Below, in pieces: positions 33,201 through 42,039 of a stretch of DNA of 64,000 nt. Within the stretch, counting starts at the first letter, position 1; the number at the start of each line of letters is the position of its first letter. The notes beneath the pieces were generated by a model. The model saw only the letters and a list, made by a program, of their open reading frames with translations, was not told the origin of the DNA and made no database searches. This DNA is from Sedimenticola thiotaurini (GTDB taxonomy: Bacteria > Pseudomonadota > Gammaproteobacteria > Chromatiales > Chromatiaceae), in NCBI GenBank assembly GCA_007713595.1, contig VMRY01000034.1:1-64000 (forward strand), in the 5' to 3' direction. The translations under genes were made by a program, and so were the position numbers.

Positions 33201-34606
33201 TGAGTCTCTTTGAAACAATGGGCAATATGGATAATATCAGTATCGGCATCTGGGTAACGGGTGTAATGCTGTTGTTGGTTGTTATTGGTGTGCGTGTGGC
33301 CTTTGCGGCGGCTATTGCCGGCTTCGTTGGGTTGGTGTGGATTTTTTCTGCCAAGATGGGGTTTGAAAAAGGTTTTCTGGTAGCGGTTAAAATGGCGGGT
33401 ACCATTCCGCATTCCAAGGTCTCGACGTTGGCCTTATCACTAATACCGACGTTTATTCTGATTGGCTTCCTCGCCTATCATGCCGGTTTAACCCGCGCCC
33501 TGTTTGAAGCGGCAAAACGCTGGGTGGGGTGGTTGCCCGGTGGCATGGGTGTGGCAACTGTTTTTTCCACCGCTGGCTTTGCGGCAGTATCCGGTGCCTC
33601 GGTTGCAACATCAGCGGTGTTTGCCCGGATTGCTATTCCAGAAATGTTGAAGCTGGGCTATGACAAACGTTTTGCCGCCGGCGTTGTTGCCGCAGGTGGC
33701 ACTCTTGCTTCGCTGATCCCGCCATCGGCTATCCTTGTAATTTATGCCATCATTGTTGAACAGGACGTAGGTGCTCTGCTCATGGCCGGGTTTATCCCGG
33801 GTGCTGTTTCCGCACTAATCTATGGCGGGCTGGTGATACTGCTGGCCAAGACACGTAAGAATTTTGGCCCACCCATTACCGGCTTTAGCTGGAAGGAGCG
33901 ATTTGAGTCGCTGCCTGGTGCATTCCCCATCTTTTTTGTCGTCGCCATAATTGTGATCTGTATTTATGGTGGTGTCGGAACGCCTACAGAAGCCGGCTCG
34001 CTTGGCGCCTTGATGATTCTGGTTATTGCGCTCTACAAGGGTATGCGCATGCATGCACTGAAAGAGTCACTGCTGGAGACAGCGAAGCTAACCGTGATGA
34101 TCTTTACCATCATCTGGGGTGTGTTGCTGTATGTGCGTTTTCTCGGCTTTGCTGATCTGCCCAGTGCCTTTTCTGATTGGATTACCAGCCTTGACCAGAG
34201 CCCAATGGTCACCTTTCTGCTTATTCTCTGTGCCTATGCCGTACTGGGTATGTTTATGGATGCGATCGGTATGCTGCTTCTGACCCTGCCGGTGGTTTAT
34301 CCCGCCGTCATGGCGCTGAATGGTGGTGATGCGGTGACGGCCGCCGATTCGGCCTTTGGTGTCTCAAGTGTCGGTTGCTCTATCTGGTTCGGCATTATTG
34401 TTGTTAAGATGGCGGAACTCTGTCTGATTACACCGCCCATCGGCCTGAACTGCTTTGTGGTTGCGGGTGTCAGACCAGAGTGTTCAGTACAGGATGTGTT
34501 TCGTGGTTGTACTCCCTTTTTTGTGGCCGATGTGATTACTATCGCGGTGCTCATTATGCTGCCCGGCATCGTGCTGTGGTTGCCGGGGCAGATGGGATTT
34601 ACCTGA
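33200..34606 (+). CDS. dctM: TRAP transporter large permease DctM
   Basis: A 468-residue membrane protein with about twelve helices. Family landmarks are GFAAVSGASVATSAVFARIA, AGGTLASLIPPSAILVIYAI, and GVGTPTEAGSLGALMIL, then MFMDAIGMLLLTLPVVYPA. It carries out sodium-driven uptake with DctQ and DctP. The ATG at 33200 overlaps the dctQ stop (TGATG); a GTG three bases earlier would also fit. A 12-bp perfect hairpin follows the gene. Confidence 0.93.
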   Translation: MSLFETMGNMDNISIGIWVTGVMLLLVVIGVRVAFAAAIAGFVGLVWIFSAKMGFEKGFLVAVKMAGTIPHSKVSTLALSLIPTFILIGFLAYHAGLTRALFEAAKRWVGWLPGGMGVATVFSTAGFAAVSGASVATSAVFARIAIPEMLKLGYDKRFAAGVVAAGGTLASLIPPSAILVIYAIIVEQDVGALLMAGFIPGAVSALIYGGLVILLAKTRKNFGPPITGFSWKERFESLPGAFPIFFVVAIIVICIYGGVGTPTEAGSLGALMILVIALYKGMRMHALKESLLETAKLTVMIFTIIWGVLLYVRFLGFADLPSAFSDWITSLDQSPMVTFLLILCAYAVLGMFMDAIGMLLLTLPVVYPAVMALNGGDAVTAADSAFGVSSVGCSIWFGIIVVKMAELCLITPPIGLNCFVVAGVRPECSVQDVFRGCTPFFVADVITIAVLIMLPGIVLWLPGQMGFT

Positions 34607-34634
34607 ACGAAAAGTAAATTATCAGCTTGTTAGT

Positions 34635-34683
34635 CTGTAGATAGCCCCAGTAAATGTTGGTGGCTATCTACAGCAGATTTTTA
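34635..34683 (+). terminator. Terminator after dctM
   Basis: CTGTAGATAGCC (34635-34646) pairs perfectly with GGCTATCTACAG (34662-34673), followed by CAGATTTTTA. It lies between convergent dctM (+) and the OsmC gene (-), and could serve both. Confidence 0.8.
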
Positions 34684-34724
34684 CGTGTTGTACCGATAGT
34701 ACTGCTTTACAATTTGTCTACAGG

Positions 34725-35267
34725 TCATCCTACGTTAAGGCTCGTCTCTACAGAAACGCCGTCGCGTAATGTCTGCCAAACAACACAACTGTATTCCGAT
34801 GCCGCAGCGAGTTTTTCTATAAGCCGGGGATCTGTGCCTTCTGCCGCCTGGATATTCACATGACATTGCATTTTCTGAAAACCGACCTGTACAGTTCGAT
34901 CCACAAGGAGTGTGCCACGCACATCCACGTTGGCTACTACCTCCACTTCAAGCGATGTAAGCGATATCCCCATTCGATTGGCGATAATTCGAAACGTTGA
35001 ATCGAGACAGGCGGCCAGGGCCGCACAAAGAAGATCACCAGGATTAGGCGCATCGTGGTAACCGCCTATGGCACGGTGAATTCCGAAAGGTACCGACACA
35101 TCGTAGTCTGCTTTGCCCGGCTGGACCATTCCATGAAAGGGGTCGTTCGTGCTACCACCGGAAGTTTTTGCCCGGTCGCTGATAGACGCGTCCTGCGGCT
35201 TCTCCTGGTAGTGCTTACGTAATGGGTCCTGTCGATCACGCACAGTCATGTTGCTTTGATTAATCAT
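34725..35267 (-). CDS. OsmC/Ohr family protein
   Basis: A 180-residue protein starting at the ATG at 35267, which has GGAGGT 8 bp upstream; the longer frame to 35315 lacks a site. The OsmC fold is shown by GGYHDAPNPGDLLCAALAAC with the first conserved cysteine (ACLDSTF) and by ASEYSCVVWQTLRDGVSVE with the second. Family members reduce organic or fatty-acid hydroperoxides using this cysteine pair; here the usual CPV motif of the second site is CVVW, so activity may differ. It lies 105 bp from a methyltransferase gene on the same strand. Confidence 0.87.
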   Translation of the reverse strand: MINQSNMTVRDRQDPLRKHYQEKPQDASISDRAKTSGGSTNDPFHGMVQPGKADYDVSVPFGIHRAIGGYHDAPNPGDLLCAALAACLDSTFRIIANRMGISLTSLEVEVVANVDVRGTLLVDRTVQVGFQKMQCHVNIQAAEGTDPRLIEKLAAASEYSCVVWQTLRDGVSVETSLNVG

Positions 35268-35372
35268 TGATTTACACCTCCACGTTCTTTCAGTAAGGGC
35301 CTGCTCCAGGCGCATGGGTATTTGCTATAACCGCAATACGTCGTCACCCATAAAGATTTCAGCTACTCTGGT

Positions 35373-36206
35373 TTACTTGACTACTACGATCTCCAGATAC
35401 TCGGACGGAACCACCATCGTGCCGTCACCCGTCTTGTTGAATTTATGAATCAGGCTCAGTACGTCTTCGCTCAACTTCGCGCCAGTAGATTCATCAAGTG
35501 CTTCGAAAGTCTTTAGTAACGGGCCATAATAGGTAGCGAACAAATCGAGCCAATGCTGGGGTGATTGATAGCGAAAGGTAAAGTTTCTCGCTTTGCTCTG
35601 TAACGTTGTAGTATGCGGGCCGAAGTTTTTATCCAGAAAAGCTTTTGTCCCCCAGGCGGCTGGAGAATTTACCCCGGCTGGCGGTGCGATGTACTGACCG
35701 ATGGTCTTGAACAGTTGACCGATGAAACCCTCTGGTGTCCAGTTTGCCATGCCAATCTTTCCACCTTGTTTACACACGCGGATCAACTCAGATGCTGCTT
35801 GCGCTTGATTGGGTGTAAACATCACGCCAAAGGTTGAAACGACATTGTCGAAGCTGTTGTTCGTGAAGGGCAGCGCCTCTGCATCCGCATGTTGGTATTC
35901 GATCGCCAGGCCATCCACTTCGGCACGACGTTGGGAGTGCGTCAGAAGTGCCGGGACATAGTCAGTGGAAACCACTTTACAAAAACGGCGCGCGGCGGCG
36001 AGGCTCATATTGCCATTACCACCAGCAACATCCAGGACACTTTGGCCTGCATGTATATCCATCGCCTCACACAACTGTTCCCCTGAAATCTGCAGGGTTA
36101 CGCCCACGCGGGCATAATCACCAGAACCCCAGGCGATCTGCTGTTTGGTCTTGATTGCATCGTAATTGGGTAGATTCGGTTGAATATTTTTCGCTGTGTT
36201 AGTCAT
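35373..36206 (-). CDS. SAM-dependent class I methyltransferase
   Basis: A 277-residue UbiE/COQ5-like methyltransferase. The SAM-binding glycine loop is SVLDVAGGNGNMSLAAARR; the acidic partner is STDYVPALL; YQHADAEALPFTNNSFDNVV and VCKQGGKIGMANWTPEG complete the usual motifs I-IV. The substrate is unknown. The ATG at 36206 is preceded by GAGGAG. It is just upstream of the OsmC gene and may share its transcript. Confidence 0.85.
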   Translation of the reverse strand: MTNTAKNIQPNLPNYDAIKTKQQIAWGSGDYARVGVTLQISGEQLCEAMDIHAGQSVLDVAGGNGNMSLAAARRFCKVVSTDYVPALLTHSQRRAEVDGLAIEYQHADAEALPFTNNSFDNVVSTFGVMFTPNQAQAASELIRVCKQGGKIGMANWTPEGFIGQLFKTIGQYIAPPAGVNSPAAWGTKAFLDKNFGPHTTTLQSKARNFTFRYQSPQHWLDLFATYYGPLLKTFEALDESTGAKLSEDVLSLIHKFNKTGDGTMVVPSEYLEIVVVK

Positions 36207-36350
36207 GTTGCTCTCCTCGGTATTTTACTGGTATGCAGGTCTCGAACCGTTTGGTTTGAGCCTGCCAGAGAAATACTAGTGATGATGAGTGCAATCCGCT
36301 TGTGGCTAACGTGGAGGTTTTATGGGGATCTTGTGCAGACGCGCGAATAC

Positions 36351-37871
36351 TTAGTTCAGCGCCCGCAGTTGTTGCCCCAGTCTGGAGGTAATCAAGGCAT
36401 CCATCTCGGTGTCAGAAAGGTCGGGCTTGATCCTGTAGGCTTCAGCCAGTGCCTGCTGTGCGGCTTCGGGCTTCCTGCCGCATAGCAACACGGCGGCGAG
36501 TACTATGCGTGATAAGTAGGTTCGATCATCCCGTTGACAGGCGAGTTCTGCCCGATCCAGAGCGGCATCCAGGTTATGGGTGAGCATCAATGCCAACGCC
36601 AGCAGCGCTTCCCAGACGGCCAGCCGGTTATCCAGTGGGCTCATTTCAATCCCGCGAGTCAAGTGGGTAACGGCGAGTTCCGGATTGTTGTCAATCAGAT
36701 AGGCAGAGCCAAGTGCGGCCCATGCTTGGGCATTGTTTGGATTGAGTTCAACGGCATTCTTGAGTATCGGAAGGGCGCGATTAACCAGACCAAGATCAGC
36801 CATCGCACAGCCGGCAAAACCCAGTACAGTGGAGTCCATATTATCCAGTTGCAGCGCATGCTCGGCAGCCTGAATGGCTTCGTCCTTCGTCTGCTCTCGT
36901 TCACTCAGCAGTCCAACGCGATGACCCAGTGCCAGAATCAAAGAGAGGTAAGCGGGTGCCAGTGCGAATTCAACATCCAGTTCTGCACTCCGGCGCAACA
37001 GGTTGGCGGCCTCCGAGAATGTCTCCAGATGCCAGCCTTTCATTGCCAGAATACCACTGGCTTCCAGGTACAATTCCCGTGCGCTGGGCTCTTCTTCGTT
37101 GGTCCTGACGCGGTTATAAATAGCACGGTTTAACTGCGGCTCAAGTTTAGCAATGATAGCAATAATGCCACTGTCCATATTGCCCTTGATATCATTCAGC
37201 AACTGTTCGAACTGTCCGGCCCACAAGCGAAAACCTGATTGAGCGTCGACCAGTTGAATGTTTATTCTTATTTGATCTTCCAGTACTTGCACATTACCTT
37301 CAAGCACAAAGTCAACGCCGGTCTCCTCGTAGATTTTTCGGGCAGTCGGGGTTATGTCCCGGTTTGCATAGCTGGAAGCTTGTGAGCTTATACGCAACAG
37401 AGGAATACGAGTGAGGATTGTCTCCAGGTTGGCAACCAGGCCTTCAGTGAAGCCATCGATTGCCGGGTTATCACTGATGCTTTTGAACGGCAGCACAATC
37501 AACGATGGTTCAAAATGTTTTGCTCGCAGGGTTACTGAATTTTGTTGTTGTGCTTGGGTCCGTGCTAGATCGATCTCACCAATGAAGCGAAACCCCCGTC
37601 GCTGCACAGTCTCAATATAAATCTGTCGATTACCGCTGTCTCCCAATGCCTTCCGGGCAGACTTTATACAACTTGACACTGTGGCATCGGACACAATACG
37701 TCCGTTCCATACCGCCGCAATAAGATCGTCGCGGCTGAAAATCGTATTCGGGTGTTGTGCGAAATGGATCAGTAGATCAAAGACCAGTGGTTCAACGGCA
37801 ATCCGTTCACCTCGCCTGCGCAGTTCATAGCGGTCCGTGTCTAGCTCTATGTTGGCAAAACGGAGTAGCAC
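36351..37871 (-). CDS. Winged-helix transcriptional regulator with TPR domain (CadC-like DNA-binding domain)
   Basis: A 506-residue protein. The N-terminal OmpR/CadC-type winged helix (about 1-100) has YELRRRGERIAVEPLVFDLL, then RDDLIAAVWNGRIVSDATVS and YIETVQRRGFRFIGE. The middle (about 120-230) is the TolB/adenylyl-cyclase-associated type: LIVLPFKSISDNPAIDGFTE and VDFVLEGNVQVLEDQIRINI. The C-terminal half consists of TPR repeats such as AVELNPNNAQAWAALGSAYL. There is no clear membrane helix. It is not in an operon. The regulated genes and signal are unknown. Confidence 0.85.
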   Translation of the reverse strand: MLLRFANIELDTDRYELRRRGERIAVEPLVFDLLIHFAQHPNTIFSRDDLIAAVWNGRIVSDATVSSCIKSARKALGDSGNRQIYIETVQRRGFRFIGEIDLARTQAQQQNSVTLRAKHFEPSLIVLPFKSISDNPAIDGFTEGLVANLETILTRIPLLRISSQASSYANRDITPTARKIYEETGVDFVLEGNVQVLEDQIRINIQLVDAQSGFRLWAGQFEQLLNDIKGNMDSGIIAIIAKLEPQLNRAIYNRVRTNEEEPSARELYLEASGILAMKGWHLETFSEAANLLRRSAELDVEFALAPAYLSLILALGHRVGLLSEREQTKDEAIQAAEHALQLDNMDSTVLGFAGCAMADLGLVNRALPILKNAVELNPNNAQAWAALGSAYLIDNNPELAVTHLTRGIEMSPLDNRLAVWEALLALALMLTHNLDAALDRAELACQRDDRTYLSRIVLAAVLLCGRKPEAAQQALAEAYRIKPDLSDTEMDALITSRLGQQLRALN

Positions 37872-38118
37872 GCTATAGCTCCCTCGCAGATAAGTTTCCC
37901 TGGTAGGCTTATGGGCTCAAGATTCAGAGAGATACTTCATCAGCAGATATGGATTGTCATAAGCATATAGGGTTCCGTTATGGGATGGAAGTAACGATTA
38001 AGCAGGAGAGCCTGACAAAATTCCACTGAAAGTTCACTTTATGTAGTAATGCGCTAATACCCATTTAACTATTGCAACTGCTAGTCTCCAGGCTCAACTA
38101 TCTAAAGGAGGCAGAGAA

Positions 38119-38691
38119 ATGCAGAATAAAAAGATACTGATGATCACCGGTGATTTTACAGAGGACTATGAAACCATGGTCCCATTCCAGGCACTGCAGG
38201 CTGTTGGGCATACCGTCCATGCCGTCTGCCCGGATAAAAAATCTGGAGAAACTGTCGCAACATCCATTCATGATTTTGAAGGCGATCAGACCTATACAGA
38301 GAAGCGTGGACACAACTTCACACTTAATGCCAGTTTTGATGAGATTAATACAGATGACTACGATGCACTGGTCATACCCGGTGGGCGTGCGCCTGAGTAT
38401 CTACGGCTGAACGAGAAAGTGAATGCCATGGTCCGGCACTTTTTCGTTGAGAACAAACCGGTTGCAGCCATCTGTCATGGTGCTCAACTGCTGGTAACGG
38501 CGGGTGTTCTTGAAGGGAAACGCTGTTCCGCCTATCCTGCCTGCATGCCAGAGGTGAAGATGGCAGGTGGAGAGTATGCCGAGATAGCGATTGATGCAGC
38601 CGTTACTGATGGGAATCTTGTTACAGCACCGGCTTGGCCTGCACACCCTGCATGGCTGGCACAATTTATGGACCTGCTGGATAAACGCTAG
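38119..38691 (+). CDS. DJ-1/PfpI family protein
   Basis: A 190-residue DJ-1/PfpI superfamily protein. The nucleophile elbow is [10 protein letters not shown] with the reactive cysteine, and the family acid is early in [36 protein letters not shown] is typical. Members include proteases, glyoxalase III-like enzymes and protein deglycases; the closest match by eye is the PfpI-like type. AAAGGAGG sits ahead of the ATG. Confidence 0.9.
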   Translation: MQNKKILMITGDFTEDYETMVPFQALQAVGHTVHAVCPDKKSGETVATSIHDFEGDQTYTEKRGHNFTLNASFDEINTDDYDALVIPGGRAPEYLRLNEKVNAMVRHFFVENKPVAAICHGAQLLVTAGVLEGKRCSAYPACMPEVKMAGGEYAEIAIDAAVTDGNLVTAPAWPAHPAWLAQFMDLLDKR

Positions 38692-38781
38692 ACAACTTCT
38701 ATCCATGTGCTGATATTCAGCTATGCTTGATGGGTTATAGGACGCTTATCAGGCATAGTCAGCATTAAACCGGAGATGAGC

Positions 38782-39132
38782 ATGTGCAAGCTTTTTATTA
38801 ATGCCGATGCGAATAATTGGCTCAGTAGCACCAAGTCATTACGTATTGACGGAATGGTGACCAGCGTACGTTTGGAAAACTATTTCTGGGCCACTCTGGA
38901 AGAGATTGCGCAACGTGACTCGATGAATGTGCCACAGATGATCACCCGGCTCTATCATGAATCAATCGATGCGGGACATGATCTGGGTAATTTTACTTCA
39001 TTTCTGAGGGTTTGCTGCATGCGCTATCTGGCCCTGCAACTGAGTGGTGAAATACCTGATCAACCTGAAGTCTCCATTGCATCACTAGATGCAGATCAGA
39101 TTTTATTGCGGGAGTCTAAAGAGTTGCATTAG
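38782..39132 (+). CDS. Ribbon-helix-helix domain protein
   Basis: A 116-residue protein with a RHH_4-type domain: KSLRIDGMVTSVRLENYFWA forms the strand and first helix, TLEEIAQRDSMNVPQMITRL the rest, followed by FTSFLRVCCMRYLALQL. This family is common in alpha- and gammaproteobacteria and is presumed to bind DNA. Start at 38782 gives GGAG with 6 bp spacing; the frame also allows 38776, but the site would then abut the ATG. It stands alone. Confidence 0.8.
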   Translation: MCKLFINADANNWLSSTKSLRIDGMVTSVRLENYFWATLEEIAQRDSMNVPQMITRLYHESIDAGHDLGNFTSFLRVCCMRYLALQLSGEIPDQPEVSIASLDADQILLRESKELH

Positions 39133-39222
39133 CTGTACTATGTGAGGCTTAAAAAAATGATCGGCGGGGATATCAAAGCGCAACTGATTGTGCCGAATAC
39201 AGAGTGTCGCTATTACCCATCG

Positions 39223-39256
39223 AACTCACCGTCTGAACATTCAGGCGGTGAGTTTT
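39223..39256. terminator. Bidirectional terminator between convergent genes
   Basis: AACTCACCGTCTGAA (39223-39237) pairs with TTCAGGCGGTGAGTT (39240-39254) with one mismatch and a short loop, followed by a T run on the plus strand. It separates the RHH gene (+) from the DUF4399 gene (-). Confidence 0.82.
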
Positions 39257-39263
39257 TCAGCAG

Positions 39264-39689
39264 TTACTTTACGTTAATCGTGATAATCTCGGAGACAACT
39301 GGCGGATCATGAGGTATATGACCCTTGTCACCAAGTATCAATTGTAATGTATGTGTCCCGGGCTCCAGAGTAAGCTCTGTCTGAGTCTGACCTCCACCAA
39401 AGTGTTTCGTCTCTTTACCAAGTGGCTGATCCAGTGGTGGCATCATCTTGCTGTCAATTAAGAGATGATGATGGCCGGTATTCTCTTTGTCAGTTCCCGC
39501 AGGCGCAACGCCCATTCCTTTAAGACCGAAGATAACATTGAATGTTGTAGGAACTGTAGCGCCATTTTTTGGTTCGATAATATAGGCAGATGCTCCATCA
39601 GGTGATTTGGATTTTGTCATCTCTCCGGCGATAGCTGTACTGGAAATGAGTACAGCTACACAGAGTGCAGCTTGCTTGATCAATTGCAT
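39264..39689 (-). CDS. Periplasmic DUF4399 protein
   Basis: A 141-residue secreted protein with a signal peptide (about 1-21, ending STAIAGE). The DUF4399 domain follows: AYIIEPKNGATVPTTFNVIF, then NTGHHHLLID and the paired LEPGTHTLQLILGDKGHIPH. The histidine cluster suggests metal binding. This domain is widespread in marine proteobacteria; function unknown. A strong AGGAGG-type site precedes the ATG (minus strand). Confidence 0.87.
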   Translation of the reverse strand: MQLIKQAALCVAVLISSTAIAGEMTKSKSPDGASAYIIEPKNGATVPTTFNVIFGLKGMGVAPAGTDKENTGHHHLLIDSKMMPPLDQPLGKETKHFGGGQTQTELTLEPGTHTLQLILGDKGHIPHDPPVVSEIITINVK

Positions 39690-40121
39690 ACATCCTCCTT
39701 GTTGTAATGCTGATAGCTATGTGGAGAAGTTACCAGAATTATCTGCTGACTCTCATTAATTAATGAGAGAGAGCGATAGTAGCGAGTATGTATTGAAGAG
39801 AAAACAGAAAGAAAGTGTGTTTATCCTGGATAGCTCAGATCTGGTGTAGATCTGATGCGATAGCCCCGCCGATTATACGTCACTCCGCTTGAAGTGAGTG
39901 CCATTCAGACCATAAGTTCATTTTATAAAGGAGATTATTACTCATGTATACGGCTAGCAAGCGTAATGCGGATATGTTTATTTGCAAACTCCAGCATGAG
40001 TAATTCGCACGGGTGCTATCATACGTTAGAGGGTATGCGGTTTAAGTAGGTGCCGATTACAGCTTTAGCTACTACGTAGGCACATCACTGTTGGAGTTCA
40101 ATTAATATACCAGGTGAAAAT
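39690..40121. promoter_or_regulatory. 432-bp divergent region with two palindromes
   Basis: The region holds a perfect 20-bp palindrome, CTCTCATTAATTAATGAGAG (39750-39769), 61 bp upstream of the DUF4399 start, and an inverted repeat CAGATCT..AGATCTG (39836-39854). Either could be an operator for the divergent winged-helix regulator at 40122 or for another protein. No gene was found in it. Confidence 0.55.
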
Positions 40122-41777
40122 TTGAGTAACTCATTACCCGAGGAATTTATTCTTGGCGAATACAGGGTATTACCGTCGTGCAATGAATTATATCGTCAGG
40201 GAGTTCCGATTCAGCTAGAACCAAAGGTTATGGCGCTGCTGTTACTTTTGGTGGAGAATGCTGGAGAGACGGTATCGCGTGATGAGATATTTAAGGTGCT
40301 CTGGCCGGGTGTTATTGTAACAGACGATACACTTACCCAAGCTGTTATAAAGTTGCGTAAGGCACTGGGAGACTCTGCAAAGGATTCGCGTTTTATTCAG
40401 ACCGTAACCAAACGCGGATACCGATTGTGTGTGCCGGTAACCGTTCCTTCAGACCCGATTTCAAAATCTTCCAAAATATTCAAGCCACTGCTCCTGATCA
40501 GTCTACTGATGGTGATATTGGCTGGGGGGGTAATCAGCTATTGGAATGCCAATCCAGATGTTGCTGAGATACCTGCCGTAATCACAGTAGTCGAGTCATC
40601 AACAGATGGCTTGCCAACCTTGACGGTAGAGCCCTTTGTCTTGTTAGGTGAGGATACCTCCCAACTCTATCTGGCCCAGGGGCTCACTCAGGACCTGATC
40701 ACTGATCTATCAAGACTCTCTGCATTGTGGGTGATTGGTTCACGTTCTGTAATGGGTCAGAAAGCAGATAAGACTAAGCTTACCCAAGTGCGCTATCGGG
40801 TTGTGGGTGAGGTCCAGCGTTCTGGAGATCAGTTGCGTGTCTATGTTGATCTTATTGAAGTAGAGAGTGGACGCCAGCTCTGGGCAGAACGCTACCAGCG
40901 ACCCTTTAATGACCTGTTTAAACTGCAAACAGAGATCAGTCAACAGATTGCAACTACACTCTCGCTTAAGGTGAGCGAGGCAGAGCAGTTACGTCTGGCG
41001 CATCGCTATACAACGAATGTTCAGGCCTATGAACTGTTTTTAAAAGCGCAATCACTTTTATTGGTCAGGGAAGAGGCGGCGAATAATCAAGCCCGCCAAA
41101 TTTACCGACAGGCCATTGCGCTGGACCCCTCTTTTGCCCGCGCCTATGCAGGGTTGGCTCTCAGTGCGGCGGCTGATTACCGAAACCAGTGGGCAGCAAA
41201 TGGCGAGATTGCCCTGCAGCGTGCAAAAACCATGGCCCGTACAGCTCTGCAGATAAATCCGGATATCCCCGAGGTCTATTGGGTACTTGCGTATGTCAAT
41301 GCGCAACAGCGGCAACATGACAAAGCGCTCAGACTATTGAGTAAAGCGATATCCCTCGATCACTCCTTCGCTGATGCCTATGCTTTGATGGGTGGTATTC
41401 ATACCTACACAGGACACCCGGATGAAACGCCCAAGTTGCTGCGAACAGCGATTCGACTCAACCCGGATGCCGGGTATCTCTATTATCTGTTGCTTGGGCG
41501 CGCCTACTTCTATACAGGTGATTGGGAGCAGTCGCTGATTAATCTTAATGAAGCATTGGATCGAAATCCTACCAATCTTGAGGCCAGGATCTACCTTGCT
41601 GCAGTCATGGAATCGATGGGTAATCATCAAGATGCCATATGGGAGGCAGATGAGATACGTAGTCTGCAAGATGATTTTAATATAGATATCTGGCTCAACA
41701 CCTACCCAATGACCAGTGCGGATCTGACCCAGAAACTACGCCACTTCCTTGTGCCGCTTGGTTTGAGTAATAGCTGA
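40122..41777 (+). CDS. Membrane-anchored winged-helix/TPR regulator (CadC-like)
   Basis: A 551-residue protein starting at TTG (40122), with AGGTG upstream. The OmpR/CadC winged helix (about 10-105) holds VPIQLEPKVMALLLLLVENA and QTVTKRGYRLCVPV. One membrane helix follows (about 120-140, LLLISLLMVILAGGVISYW), then a TolB-like part (LPTLTVEPFVLLGEDTSQLY) and at least five TPRs (for example LNPDAGYLYYLLLGRAYFY). It is a one-component membrane regulator. It lies about 260 bp upstream of the methyltransferase-nitrilase operon and is a candidate controller of it. Confidence 0.85.
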   Translation: MSNSLPEEFILGEYRVLPSCNELYRQGVPIQLEPKVMALLLLLVENAGETVSRDEIFKVLWPGVIVTDDTLTQAVIKLRKALGDSAKDSRFIQTVTKRGYRLCVPVTVPSDPISKSSKIFKPLLLISLLMVILAGGVISYWNANPDVAEIPAVITVVESSTDGLPTLTVEPFVLLGEDTSQLYLAQGLTQDLITDLSRLSALWVIGSRSVMGQKADKTKLTQVRYRVVGEVQRSGDQLRVYVDLIEVESGRQLWAERYQRPFNDLFKLQTEISQQIATTLSLKVSEAEQLRLAHRYTTNVQAYELFLKAQSLLLVREEAANNQARQIYRQAIALDPSFARAYAGLALSAAADYRNQWAANGEIALQRAKTMARTALQINPDIPEVYWVLAYVNAQQRQHDKALRLLSKAISLDHSFADAYALMGGIHTYTGHPDETPKLLRTAIRLNPDAGYLYYLLLGRAYFYTGDWEQSLINLNEALDRNPTNLEARIYLAAVMESMGNHQDAIWEADEIRSLQDDFNIDIWLNTYPMTSADLTQKLRHFLVPLGLSNS

Positions 41778-41819
41778 TAAACGGCTGCCATCAGGTGGCT
41801 AACTGACTCGAGAGGTCAA

Positions 41820-41924
41820 ATGATCAGCAGGATTCTGTTTGATTATTATGCGTGTGACCCACTGCTTGATCCTGAAGTAGTCGATGCTGCTGTTTCCGGT
41901 GTTTGGTATCTTGTTGAAAATTAA
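41820..41924 (+). CDS. Possible 34-residue small protein
   Basis: ATG at 41820 has GAGAGG 4 bp upstream and opens a 34-codon frame ending at 41924. The product begins MISRILFDYYACDPLLDPE and is acidic with no membrane segment. It lies between the winged-helix/TPR regulator and the methyltransferase-nitrilase operon. It may be a small protein or leader peptide; no family recognised. Confidence 0.3.
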   Translation: MISRILFDYYACDPLLDPEVVDAAVSGVWYLVEN

Positions 41925-41990
41925 AATAAAGTAATTTGTTCGTAACTTCTTCGTGCGCTTTTCGGGATACTGTTTGTGTTTACGTTTATA

Positions 41991-42029
41991 CCTTAAGTCA
42001 CATTATGCAGATCACTCTGTGACATAAGG
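41991..42029 (+). promoter_or_regulatory. Inverted repeat overlapping the Shine-Dalgarno of the methyltransferase operon
   Basis: CCTTAAGTCACA (41991-42002) and TGTGACATAAGG (42018-42029) are inverted with 11 of 12 matches and a 15-base centre. The right arm contains part of the AAGGAG ribosome binding site, ending 10 bp before the ATG at 42040. In RNA the hairpin would hide the ribosome binding site; in DNA it could be an operator. Confidence 0.6.
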
Positions 42030-42039
42030 AGAACACGCT

